Source of the DNA: Chryseobacterium senegalense
GTDB taxonomy: Bacteria; Bacteroidota; Bacteroidia; Flavobacteriales; Weeksellaceae
Reading direction: 5' to 3'
Assembly (NCBI GenBank): GCA_001403755.1
Contig: CYUH01000015.1
Location: 102,589 to 166,588 of the forward strand
DNA: 64,000 nucleotides
Positions 31,888 through 40,557 of this stretch are shown here, piece after piece (position 1 is the stretch's first letter; the number at the start of each line of letters is the position of its first letter). Under the pieces are notes generated by a model. The model was not told where the DNA came from and did not search any database. It saw only the letters and a program-made list of their open reading frames with translations. The position numbers and the translations under genes are program-made.

Positions 31888-33720
31888 TTACTGCCATTCA
31901 ACTTTAAATAGAGATGCAAGAATTCGTTCGCTATCTTTACATAACTTGTTAGGATTTTTCTGAATATATGAATATGTATACTCAAAATCTGCTTCGAGAT
32001 TCATAAATAACTTCTCAATTGTATACTCCTCTGAATTTATTTCTGTTACTAAAATAATATAATATAAAAACTTTCCTATATACCATTCTAAATGAATCCA
32101 CAGATTTGTATACTCATTAATATAGTCACCGGAATGTACAATTTGATTTCTGTGAAGATATATTCGCTGTATTTGAAATTCTATAGAATGTTTAGATGCA
32201 TTTATCCTTTTAAGGATATCTTGTAGTTTACCTGTAAGAAGAGGTTTCATAGTTTGGGCATATTCGCATGCTAGAAGTGGCGAGACTTTGTTAAATTTAT
32301 CAAATTTATCATCAGAATCAGTTTTAAGCCATTCTATGCAATAGGCTAAATCATCACCCACAGGATATTTGGGAAGGAGAGAAACACCCATGGATCTAAA
32401 ACATCCATTATTGACAGCGTTTACAACTATAATTCTTTTAATTAAATATTGAATGTCCCGTGTTATAGCTCCAAAGCTAAAGGTTTTTCCAAATAGTTCT
32501 CTTACATTCTCGATATCCGCTTTAAAAGGTCGATACGGTAGAATTGTCTCAATCGCTGTCCACATGAGTGACAGAGAATTTTCTATTGATTTTGAACCAA
32601 TTGCCAAATTATAATTATAAAGAGCTTTTTTAAGCTGTGGGTTTTTAATAAAATCTAAGGAGGAGCCTTCCGAAAATGAAATAGTATAATTATTAACTAA
32701 AGATGAAAATAATGTGCTTTTACGGGAAGTGACACTTATAGGATCGCCACTAATTACTATATTTTTGAAGAATTTATGAGTTGAATCGCTCTTTCTCCAG
32801 TAACTATTTTTAAAAAAATTGGTGAAAATAGATAAGGACTTCCTATCCCTGTTAACAACAGTGTCTTTTAATAGATTATCATACTGATTTCTAATAAATG
32901 ATACCGGGTCATTAGTAATTTTTTCATAAAATATTACTTCTTCACGATGTCCATAAGATTTAGGATGTTCAAATTCATTATTAAAGTCAAGTGCTTTTCT
33001 AATGTCACCTTCACCTTTATTATATATGATATTTTTGATATCGGCATTGTCAATGGGATTACTTCCAACATACACTATGAATTCGTATAATTCAGCATCA
33101 CTATTAAAGAATTCCAAGAATTTTGTAAGATCGATATGCTGCCTAGTTACGATCCAACTTCTTAAAACCTCATTTAATGTACTTATGCTGTAGCCTTTAT
33201 GTAATAAGTAAGGTATTATGATATCTACTAGACTGGTAACTTCTTCGATTGCTCGAGCAATTTTTACTGTTTCTGTAAAGTCAATATTTTTAAGCTCTAA
33301 AATCGAAAATTGTAAATATGAATTCTCTAGCTGAATTTCAAATTTCTTTAAGTTATAAATCAACGAGTCAACTTTGTCTAGACTATCGTTTTTAAATGCC
33401 TCATTTTCGTCAAATTTTAATATATAATCTTTTAAGTCCGCAAAATATTTGTTTATAATAACATCATTAACTATATTTTGTTTAATAAATTCTGATTTTG
33501 ATTCTTTTAAAATAATAATTAAGGTACGAATTGTCCTAATCCGATGTTTGGAAAGTTCTGCAAGTCTAATTAGTTCCTTTAATTGTGTAAAACCATTTAC
33601 AGTTCTATGCTTTTTAGAAATTGCTTCGTCGTAATCACATCTTTGAATAATTCTTTCAATGAAAAACCTTTCTAAAATAGTAGAGGAACCATTCCAACTT
33701 GATACTTTTGTTACCCACAT
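31888..33720 (-). CDS. HEPN-domain protein in the PrrC position of a type I RM operon
   Basis: 610 residues, mostly helical. C-terminal HEPN signature: RNQIVH (residues 524-529, the R-x4-H ribonuclease motif) inside YLHRNQIVHSGDYINEYTNL, and a preceding helix SLMWTAIETILPYRP resembling the Apea-like HEPN family. No P-loop or other known domain is seen in the N-terminal 400 residues, which appear to be a long helical sensor. It lies between hsdS (27-bp gap) and hsdR (51-bp gap). In E. coli the anticodon nuclease PrrC holds the same slot, and PrrC also ends in a HEPN-type nuclease. Its codons look more AT-rich than those of hsdM and hsdR. RNase activity is inferred. Confidence 0.75.
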   Translation of the reverse strand: MWVTKVSSWNGSSTILERFFIERIIQRCDYDEAISKKHRTVNGFTQLKELIRLAELSKHRIRTIRTLIIILKESKSEFIKQNIVNDVIINKYFADLKDYILKFDENEAFKNDSLDKVDSLIYNLKKFEIQLENSYLQFSILELKNIDFTETVKIARAIEEVTSLVDIIIPYLLHKGYSISTLNEVLRSWIVTRQHIDLTKFLEFFNSDAELYEFIVYVGSNPIDNADIKNIIYNKGEGDIRKALDFNNEFEHPKSYGHREEVIFYEKITNDPVSFIRNQYDNLLKDTVVNRDRKSLSIFTNFFKNSYWRKSDSTHKFFKNIVISGDPISVTSRKSTLFSSLVNNYTISFSEGSSLDFIKNPQLKKALYNYNLAIGSKSIENSLSLMWTAIETILPYRPFKADIENVRELFGKTFSFGAITRDIQYLIKRIIVVNAVNNGCFRSMGVSLLPKYPVGDDLAYCIEWLKTDSDDKFDKFNKVSPLLACEYAQTMKPLLTGKLQDILKRINASKHSIEFQIQRIYLHRNQIVHSGDYINEYTNLWIHLEWYIGKFLYYIILVTEINSEEYTIEKLFMNLEADFEYTYSYIQKNPNKLCKDSERILASLFKVEWQ

Positions 33721-33746
33721 ACTTTTAATTTTAAAATCTGTACAAA

Positions 33747-34856
33747 CTAAACCAAACCTCCATTAAATGCCTTCTCCAAAATACTTTTTTTCAGTTCCTC
33801 AAGGTTGTCAAGTTTCTGTTGGTATTTCTGCTGAAGAAGGTTTGTTTGTTCAGACAATAACTCTATTTGACCGACAATTTTTTTCTGCATTTCTAAAGAT
33901 GTAGGAAAATTAATTATTATCCGTCTTAAATCGTCATTATATAGCCGTGATATTGTTGCACCTTTAGATGGATTCCAGTCACATACTTTATAAAATTGAA
34001 ATAGGAATTGATTTAATACCAATTCTTCATTATTAGAAATCCATACTATGTTTGAATCTTGAAAAAAAGAAGGTTCACCATCAAATACGACACACCTCCC
34101 AATTGTGCCTGATGCAGAAAGTAATATTTCGCCCTTTTTCGGATAAGAATATTTCGTACTGTATTCGTTAAAAATTTCTTTGGAAATAAAAGCATTCGGT
34201 GATTTGCCAAAAGTGCCAATCTTATAAAAAGGTATATCTCCTTCTGGTAGAGTTTGATCTTTCATTATCCTCTTACACATCGAAACTTTTCCTATTTCAC
34301 CCAACTTTTTCTCTTCCCAACCCTCACCTTTTTGGGAAAACACCTGATTGAGTTTGCATTGAAAGAGTTCTTTGGCGTTTTGGATGTTCTGTTCGATATT
34401 AGCTTTGGCGCGGTCGATTAGTTCAAATGCGGTATCGAGTTTATCTACGATGGCTTGCTGCTCGGAAAGAGGAGGTACAGGTATTTTTGTAGGAGCAAGT
34501 GATTGCCTAGTTATTTGAGGTTGAGCAGATCCCGTTATAATATTGGAAATATCGATATAACCTTCCAAGATATATTTTAAAAATTTTATATCTAAAGAAT
34601 TTGATTTTGGCCTTATTACCATTGCATTCCCATTAATCCATGATTTGGGAGTAGATACATTTAGTGCTCCACAGGTATTTCCTCTGCATGTTAATAAGAG
34701 TTCACTATTTTCGTGATTATAACTATTGTATTTACCTATTATACCATTTGCACCATATACATTATACGCGCCATCAGGTACGAGATTTTTTGTAGCAATG
34801 GTTATTGGTTGGTAAATTTCACACAAATCGCCTAATTTTTGTTTTTGCCAAATCAT
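33747..34856 (-). CDS. hsdS: Type I restriction enzyme specificity subunit
   Basis: 369 residues with two target-recognition halves. First: KLGDLCEIYQPITIATKNLV to the conserved helix PPLSEQQAIVDKLDTAFELI; second: KKLGEIGKVSMCKRIMKDQT to SLEMQKKIVGQIELLSEQTN with a coiled coil LQQKYQQKLDNLEELKKSIL. The two helices set the spacing of the bipartite DNA target. It overlaps hsdM by 4 bp and directs both methylation and restriction. Somewhat short for HsdS but intact. Confidence 0.9.
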   Translation of the reverse strand: MIWQKQKLGDLCEIYQPITIATKNLVPDGAYNVYGANGIIGKYNSYNHENSELLLTCRGNTCGALNVSTPKSWINGNAMVIRPKSNSLDIKFLKYILEGYIDISNIITGSAQPQITRQSLAPTKIPVPPLSEQQAIVDKLDTAFELIDRAKANIEQNIQNAKELFQCKLNQVFSQKGEGWEEKKLGEIGKVSMCKRIMKDQTLPEGDIPFYKIGTFGKSPNAFISKEIFNEYSTKYSYPKKGEILLSASGTIGRCVVFDGEPSFFQDSNIVWISNNEELVLNQFLFQFYKVCDWNPSKGATISRLYNDDLRRIIINFPTSLEMQKKIVGQIELLSEQTNLLQQKYQQKLDNLEELKKSILEKAFNGGLV

Positions 34857-36319
34857 CGTACTAATTTTTTTAAATCTTCCATGATAGCAGCAGTTTCATT
34901 ATCCAACTGTTCCATTTCTGTTAAAATTACCTCAGGCTCACGCAAAGGAGCTTCTTCGGGTTTATTCGGATTTTTAACCGATAAATCAAATGTGGCTTCA
35001 TCGAGCGTAGCAACAGAAAGATTCCATGACTTTTCAGTTTCCGGTCTGGTTTCCTGGAGGTGAACAAATTCTTTAAGATCGGCGTCGTTCAAGGGATTGG
35101 TTTTACCCATGTTCCGACCAGGATTCAGCTGATAATACCAAATGTTTTTGGTAGGTTCGCCTTTGGTAAAGAATAGCACGACGGTTTTCACCCCTGCCCC
35201 AAGGAAGGTCCCCCCGGGCATATCTAAGACCGTATGCAGGTTGCAGGTTTCCAGTAAATATTTCCGCAATGCTACACTGGCGTTATCGGTATTGGAAAGG
35301 AAAGTGTTTTTGATGACAATGGCAGCTCTACCACCAGCTTTCAGCGACTTAATAAAATGCTGCATGAAAAGGAAGGCTGTTTCACCTGTTTTGATATCGA
35401 AGTTCTGCTGAACTTCAACTCTTTCTTTGCCACCAAAAGGTGGATTCGCCAGGATGATATCGTAGCGATCCTTTTCCTGAATATCTCGGATGCTGTCCCC
35501 AAGCGTATTTGTATGCGTAATGTTTGGAGCTTCAATACCATGCAAAATCATGTTCATGGTTCCGATAATGTACGCGAGGTTTTTCTTTTCCTTACCGAAG
35601 AGGGTCTTTTCCTGTAGCGTGTCAAGATTGGAAGTGGTTTTTTCCATGCGTTCGTACAGATACTCATAAGCTTCGCAAAGGAAGCCTGCAGAACCACAAG
35701 CAGGATCATAAATCTTCTCACCAATTTTCGGATCAGCCACAGCGATCATGGCACGGATTAAAGGGCGCGGTGTATAGTACTGCCCACCATTACGCCCGGC
35801 ATTGCCCATGTTCTTGATTTTGGTTTCGTAGAGATGGGATAATTCGTGCTTGTCTTTGGAGGAGCCAAAAGGAAGTTTATCCACCATATCAATAATCTCC
35901 CGAAGGTTGTAACCTGATTTGACTTTGTTATTCAGTTCGGAAAAGATTTCGCCGATCTTATACTCGATAGATATTGCGTTTTCGGAATGCAGGTTCTTGA
36001 ATTCTGCGAGGTAAGGAAAGAGTTCATTCTCAACAAACTTTACCAGATCCGGACCGGACATTTCCAGATGATGTGAAGCAACCCCATCTTTTTCCTGTGG
36101 TTTTGCCCAGGAAGTCCAGCGGTATTTTTCGTCAAGAATGAATTTGTATTCTTTTCCCTCCAGTTCTGCTTCATCTTTTTTGTCTTGTTCCAGGGAATCA
36201 AGGTATCTTAGAAAAAGAATCCAAGAGGACTGCTCGATGTAATCGATCTCGCTGTCGGCACCTGAATCTTTGTATAAAAGGTCGTCAATATTTTTAAAAG
36301 TCTGTGTAAAATTGCTCAT
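34853..36319 (-). CDS. hsdM: Type I restriction-modification methyltransferase subunit
   Basis: 488 residues. N-terminal helical HsdM_N region (IDDLLYKDSGADSEIDYIEQ), then N6-adenine methylase motifs DPACGSAGFL (I) and NPPFGG (IV), with GQYYTPRPLI before motif I. It methylates adenine at sites chosen by HsdS. First gene of the operon. A TAnnTTTG-like box (minus-strand TACTTTTG, 36357-36364) lies upstream. Confidence 0.95.
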   Translation of the reverse strand: MSNFTQTFKNIDDLLYKDSGADSEIDYIEQSSWILFLRYLDSLEQDKKDEAELEGKEYKFILDEKYRWTSWAKPQEKDGVASHHLEMSGPDLVKFVENELFPYLAEFKNLHSENAISIEYKIGEIFSELNNKVKSGYNLREIIDMVDKLPFGSSKDKHELSHLYETKIKNMGNAGRNGGQYYTPRPLIRAMIAVADPKIGEKIYDPACGSAGFLCEAYEYLYERMEKTTSNLDTLQEKTLFGKEKKNLAYIIGTMNMILHGIEAPNITHTNTLGDSIRDIQEKDRYDIILANPPFGGKERVEVQQNFDIKTGETAFLFMQHFIKSLKAGGRAAIVIKNTFLSNTDNASVALRKYLLETCNLHTVLDMPGGTFLGAGVKTVVLFFTKGEPTKNIWYYQLNPGRNMGKTNPLNDADLKEFVHLQETRPETEKSWNLSVATLDEATFDLSVKNPNKPEEAPLREPEVILTEMEQLDNETAAIMEDLKKLVR

Positions 36320-36643
36320 TAAAATAAATATACTTTGAAATAAATGTGTAATCTTTCAAAAGTACAAAATTCATTTGAAAGAAAAAAGAGGTAAACCGCA
36401 AAGGGTGTAAGGGTGTAAGCAAATTTTATCAAAAGAAAATATTTATTTTTTCTGTTTTAAATTTCCCTATGAAATAAGTATAAATTTAGGCAGTTGTAGG
36501 AAGTAATTGTATTAGTTTGCATTAAGATTTACTTTATTAATACATTTTTTTTGAGAAAAAAAATAAAAAAAGTTTTTTGGTAAAAAGTGGTTACGTTCCT
36601 TACTGCCATAAAACAAAGAAAAACGGTGCAAAATGCACCGTTT
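36320..36643. other. AT-rich intergenic region upstream of hsdM
   Basis: About 320 bp, no gene seen. It should contain the hsdM promoter and ends in the terminator of the replication gene. Confidence 0.45.
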
Positions 36644-36645
36644 TT
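36621..36645 (-). terminator. Terminator of the primase/VapE gene
   Basis: AAACGGTGCA-AAA-TGCACCGTTT, near-perfect stem overlapping the stop codon region, with T runs on both strands. Confidence 0.85.
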
Positions 36646-38857
36646 AGTTGTCGAATCTGTAAGGGATTTTTGCCACCTCTGAATTGGTTTGATTTGTCTT
36701 TTCTTTTTCCCGGTTTCTTCTATCTATTTCATCAACATTAAGGACTTTTAAAGCATAAACGTAGCTTTTGTTTTTAACTATTCTTAGAAAACCATGCTTT
36801 TTTAAAGCTTTGCCTAATTTATTTACTGTACCATCGGTAACATTAATATTGGCAACGGTAGCAAGCCTGACCGCAATTTGAGAAGCATTTAAGAAAGCGT
36901 TAGCGTTTTCTTTTGTAGCTGGTTCGAACCAAGTTAAAAGTAATTCTTCTTCCGGACTTATTAACTGGTATTGTTCATTATTCTCATTAATTTCTTTTAT
37001 TTCCTCTTGGTTGAACCAATGACGAAAACCTGCCTGGTAAAGTTTGTAAGCCTGGGCGTAGCACAGGTTGATGTCTATTTCGTGCTGGTATTCGATATGT
37101 TCAAGTTCAAAGCATAGGAAACGGCGTGAGCCGGTGGTATCGTTCAGAAATTGCGCAGTGTTTACGCTGCCTGCGAAGCTGGCGCGACGAGGCATATTTT
37201 CATTGTTATGGCCATAGGCTTTTCTCATTCTGATATGGGTTTTGGTGATGAGTTCTTTTAGGGAGCCGATTTCAGTTCTGTTAAGGTTTTCTAGTTCGTC
37301 CAAATTAATCAACATACATTCTGCTAAATGAATGAGGGTGTCTTTATTGTTGGGATTGATGGTGCCGGAAAAGATATATTGTTTAAGCTCGGTAGGCATT
37401 AACTTTTCAATCCACGTTGTTTTTCCTAAACCTTGTTTCCCGGAAAAGACAATTACTGTTTGATTGACTTGTTTTTCGTTGAGAACACAAGCTACCATCG
37501 CAACAAACCATTTTTTAAAACACAATTTCCAAAGGTCCGGTTTTGTGGTGGTAATCGTCAAAGCGAGTTCTTCGATATAATCTCTTTCGCCCGAATATTC
37601 CACCAAATTATCAAAATAATCTTTGAAGGGATCATACATTTCGCAGAAATCAGAATGCAGCAAATTCCGTAAGGAATTGATGCTGCAACGGACTTTAGCT
37701 TTTTGAATTTCCCGAAGAATTGAATTTTCTTTAAAATCAGTGATGTATTTCCAAGTTTTAGCATTTATTCTTCGATATTCTAATTTTCCTAAAACTTCGT
37801 TATATCTGAATTTGTATCGGTTGTTGAGGAAGTTTTCGAGTTTGTCGATTTGAGCGGGTTCTTCTTCGTCATCAATTGTGGAACTAGACGACTGATTATT
37901 ATTAGATGACTGATCGCCTGTAGTTGTTTTTTTAGCATTTTCTTTTGAAGAGCTTCCTGGTTTATTTTGAGTTTTGAATTGATCCGTTCCATGTTCGTTT
38001 GTATTATCATAAGCGCTTTTTACTGCTGTCATTACTTCTTGACTATTGTAATCATAGTCTGCTAAGATATAGCCCAATGCAAGGGTTTCGGGAACGCCTT
38101 TTCGGTTGAGATTGTTGGCCAATTGGAATATGAAGTTATTCCGATTGCCTTCCACGAATGATTCTTTTTTTTCGGTAAAGGAAACTGCATGAGCATAAAT
38201 TACATCGTAATTGGTAGTTTGAGGAAGCGATGAGAAAGTAGTTTTGCTTTCTGCAGCTAACATTTTCTCAGAACTTTGTTCCGGTTCTTCCGAAATCTCG
38301 TGAACTTCTTCAGCTTGAACACTAAAAACGGTACAGCTTTCATTCACGAAAATATCAGGATCGAACGAAAAGAAACAAAGCCGGGTGATGTCTTTCCCTG
38401 ACTTATCAATTTCAAGTTGTAGTAATTCTTCAAAATATTCCTGGAGTTTTAGGAAAGATTCTTTGTGTTGGGATTTGTCGGAATCTACTTTGACAAAGAT
38501 TTTTAAACCATTGCCCGAAGGGCTAATGAAATATGCAAAAACAAAGGGATTTTGTTTGAGTTTATCAACAGATTCAGTGATTTTTGCTTTTTCAATTTTA
38601 TCAATATCCAGTACTACCAATGCATTGTAGTTGGTAAGGAATTCCATTTTCCGGCCGCCTTTAAAGGTGGCGGAAGGAGTAAAAGCCGGAAGGGCTTTTT
38701 TTACTTTTTCAGCCGCTTCTTTTTTGTCATCAGCTAAGGATTTCCGAAGGTAAGTAATGGCGTTTCGATAAGTGCCATTTTTGATTTCATCAAAAATTTT
38801 TAGAATGTCTTTTTGTTCAACAACTTCGTTGAAGTTCTTAAATATGGTGGATTTCAT
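36644..38857 (-). CDS. Primase-helicase-like replication protein (BT4734-like N-terminus, VapE-like C-terminus)
   Basis: 737 residues. The N-terminal region (TFKGGRKMEFLTNYNALVVL, DIDKI) is of the BT4734-type primase family, followed by a PriCT-like helical stretch (NNFIFQLANNLNRKGVPETL), a Ser/Asn-rich linker, and a VapE-type ATPase with Walker A FSGKQGLGKTTW and LINLDELENLNRTEIG. It likely primes or drives replication of the excised island. Genes of this type are hallmarks of integrative elements and phage satellites. Adjacent to the HTH excisionase-like gene. Confidence 0.85.
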   Translation of the reverse strand: MKSTIFKNFNEVVEQKDILKIFDEIKNGTYRNAITYLRKSLADDKKEAAEKVKKALPAFTPSATFKGGRKMEFLTNYNALVVLDIDKIEKAKITESVDKLKQNPFVFAYFISPSGNGLKIFVKVDSDKSQHKESFLKLQEYFEELLQLEIDKSGKDITRLCFFSFDPDIFVNESCTVFSVQAEEVHEISEEPEQSSEKMLAAESKTTFSSLPQTTNYDVIYAHAVSFTEKKESFVEGNRNNFIFQLANNLNRKGVPETLALGYILADYDYNSQEVMTAVKSAYDNTNEHGTDQFKTQNKPGSSSKENAKKTTTGDQSSNNNQSSSSTIDDEEEPAQIDKLENFLNNRYKFRYNEVLGKLEYRRINAKTWKYITDFKENSILREIQKAKVRCSINSLRNLLHSDFCEMYDPFKDYFDNLVEYSGERDYIEELALTITTTKPDLWKLCFKKWFVAMVACVLNEKQVNQTVIVFSGKQGLGKTTWIEKLMPTELKQYIFSGTINPNNKDTLIHLAECMLINLDELENLNRTEIGSLKELITKTHIRMRKAYGHNNENMPRRASFAGSVNTAQFLNDTTGSRRFLCFELEHIEYQHEIDINLCYAQAYKLYQAGFRHWFNQEEIKEINENNEQYQLISPEEELLLTWFEPATKENANAFLNASQIAVRLATVANINVTDGTVNKLGKALKKHGFLRIVKNKSYVYALKVLNVDEIDRRNREKEKTNQTNSEVAKIPYRFDN

Positions 38858-38895
38858 TTTACTAGAAGTTAGAGGTTAGAATTTAGAAGTTAGAA

Positions 38896-38924
38896 AAAAG
38901 CCCAAAGCGTAAGCATGGGCTTTT
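38896..38924 (-). terminator. Terminator of the HTH gene
   Basis: AAAAGCCCA ... TGGGCTTTT, 9-bp perfect stem. Just left of it lies a short direct repeat GAAGTTAGA/GGTTAGAA. Confidence 0.8.
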
Positions 38925-38951
38925 GATTTTGTTTCATGATTTACACTTGCA

Positions 38952-39233
38952 TTATCGTTTTGCGAAAGCTGCGTTGCGATAATCCTGAATGAATTTCTCT
39001 ACATCAGAAAGTTTGTAGTAGATTTTGTTACCAACTTGGGAAAAAGAAATTTTCCCTTCGTCGCGCCAGGTTTGCGCGGTACGCAAAGAAACATCCAACA
39101 TTTCAAGGAATTGTTTGTTGTTGAGATAGGTTTCTGTTTTGCGAGGGTTGGAATTAATCAGACGATCTTGGATATCGTCGATTTTAGCGATTAATTGATT
39201 GAACTGGTCTTTGGATAAGATAATTGCTTCCAT
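38952..39233 (-). CDS. HTH (MerR/HTH_17-type) excisionase-like DNA-binding protein
   Basis: 93 residues from ATG at 39233 (MEAIILSKDQFNQLIAKIDD); a longer version using the upstream MLHNL start is less likely. The C-terminal half has the HTH_17 pattern YLNNKQFLEMLDVSLRTAQTW followed by RDEGKISFSQVGNKIYYKLS and DVEKFI. Such proteins serve as excisionase or replication regulators in Bacteroidota islands. The large palindrome 62 bp upstream (39295-39320) is a natural operator. Confidence 0.85.
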   Translation of the reverse strand: MEAIILSKDQFNQLIAKIDDIQDRLINSNPRKTETYLNNKQFLEMLDVSLRTAQTWRDEGKISFSQVGNKIYYKLSDVEKFIQDYRNAAFAKR

Positions 39234-39294
39234 AATATTATTGGGTTTAAGATTATGAAGCAAAGTTGAAATATTGGGAAAAGTCCGATGAGTC

Positions 39295-39320
39295 CAATTT
39301 AGTCCGATCGGACTAAATTG
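39295..39320. promoter_or_regulatory. 26-bp perfect palindrome upstream of the HTH gene
   Basis: Half site CAATTTAGTCCG, centre AT, then its complement CGGACTAAATTG. Further AGTCCGA/TCGGACT half sites at 39281 and 39374. The cluster lies between the 297-residue gene and the HTH gene and could be an operator or a replication/excision control site. Confidence 0.6.
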
Positions 39321-39378
39321 TTTTTAACTCATTGGAATTGATGGAATGATGAAATTAAACAGATGTTTGAAAATCGGA

Positions 39379-40272
39379 CTAAAAGTTTACTTGCATATCC
39401 GAATTAGGATCTTTGTCATTTCTCCCAGGTGAAAGGTACGTTTGCAAAGTATCTTTGGATAAAGTATTTCCGCTTTCGTCCACAAAATTTTGTTCAAGAA
39501 ATGCAGCAATGTCTTTGATTTTCCCTTGAATGTATGGTTTTCCATTGGGCTTTACAGAAGTCATCATCTGCTTGAATGCATTGGTCAGAATATTAATCGG
39601 ACCATTAAGCATAATTTTTTCATAATGTGAAGTTGCAATATTTGATGACTGTTTCGTTTCTTCAATTTCAGCTCGAAGTTTTGCTAAGGTTTGTATTTTT
39701 CCAATTAGCTTTTCACATTCAATGTCAAAGTCAGGAAGTTTTTGGTTTTTCATGACGATATCTGCCGTTCTGTACTCGTAAATTTCAGAAGTGAGAAAAT
39801 ATATCTTTTCTTTATTATCGGCTAAATTTTCCATCTCTAAACGAGTTTCTTTAAATGAAAAATATCGATCTTCACTTTCAGCATTAATATATTTTTTAGC
39901 AGGTTTGGACTTATCAGCTTTTGCTGCTTCGTCTGCCAATTTATTTCTCTTGAATTCAATGCAAGTATAAAATTTAACTAAACGGCTTTGGTTCCGGGTA
40001 CCGGAAAATAATTCTTCGTTTAAGGTTAAGAGCTTTTCGAATTTATTGAGCCATTTATTTGGATCGTTAACTAAATTGCAGTGATGGGCGATAAAATCGG
40101 GAATTTGGGAATGTGTAATAGCGAAGGAACGGTATAGCAATAGTTGGCAGTATTCGTCATTGGTCTGCTTTGTTGTTTTTTCAATATCGAAAAGGTGGTC
40201 GAAATCGTCGGTAACTTTTACGGACGAGAATTGCACGAAAGGTGCAGATTCCTTCATGAGATAGCGATCCAT
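39379..40272 (-). CDS. Hypothetical island protein (297 aa)
   Basis: 297 residues, mostly helical and charged, starting MDRYLMKESAPFVQFSSVKV. A central Glu/Arg-rich stretch (SEDRYFSFKETRLEMENLAD) and a conserved-looking C-terminus (LSPGRNDKDPNSDMQVNF). Loosely reminiscent of RteC-type regulators that accompany integrases in Bacteroidota elements, but I do not see a defining motif. Lies between the integrase and the HTH gene. Confidence 0.65.
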   Translation of the reverse strand: MDRYLMKESAPFVQFSSVKVTDDFDHLFDIEKTTKQTNDEYCQLLLYRSFAITHSQIPDFIAHHCNLVNDPNKWLNKFEKLLTLNEELFSGTRNQSRLVKFYTCIEFKRNKLADEAAKADKSKPAKKYINAESEDRYFSFKETRLEMENLADNKEKIYFLTSEIYEYRTADIVMKNQKLPDFDIECEKLIGKIQTLAKLRAEIEETKQSSNIATSHYEKIMLNGPINILTNAFKQMMTSVKPNGKPYIQGKIKDIAAFLEQNFVDESGNTLSKDTLQTYLSPGRNDKDPNSDMQVNF

Positions 40273-40509
40273 AACAATAAAAAATATGATTAATAAAGGT
40301 AATTACAAAATCATCATCAGAGTGCCTAAATGATAGTATTTAAAGCAAAAATTCTTCACCTACATTTCGGAATTACCACATTTTTATTGCTTTTTCATCA
40401 TCTTACGAAAATAAGGAATTGTAATGCAAAAATCAATAGAAAGTTATCAACAAAGATTAAATATTAATGCAAAATTTTTAATTTCAGTAAAGGGTGTACC
40501 AAAAAAGAA

Positions 40510-40538
40510 AATCACTTCAGATTTTATCTGAAGTGATT
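40510..40538 (-). terminator. Terminator of the integrase gene
   Basis: ATCACTTCAGA-TTTTA-TCTGAAGTGAT, 11-bp perfect stem 20 bp below the stop. Confidence 0.88.
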
Positions 40539-40557
40539 GATGTTAAAAAAATGATTT

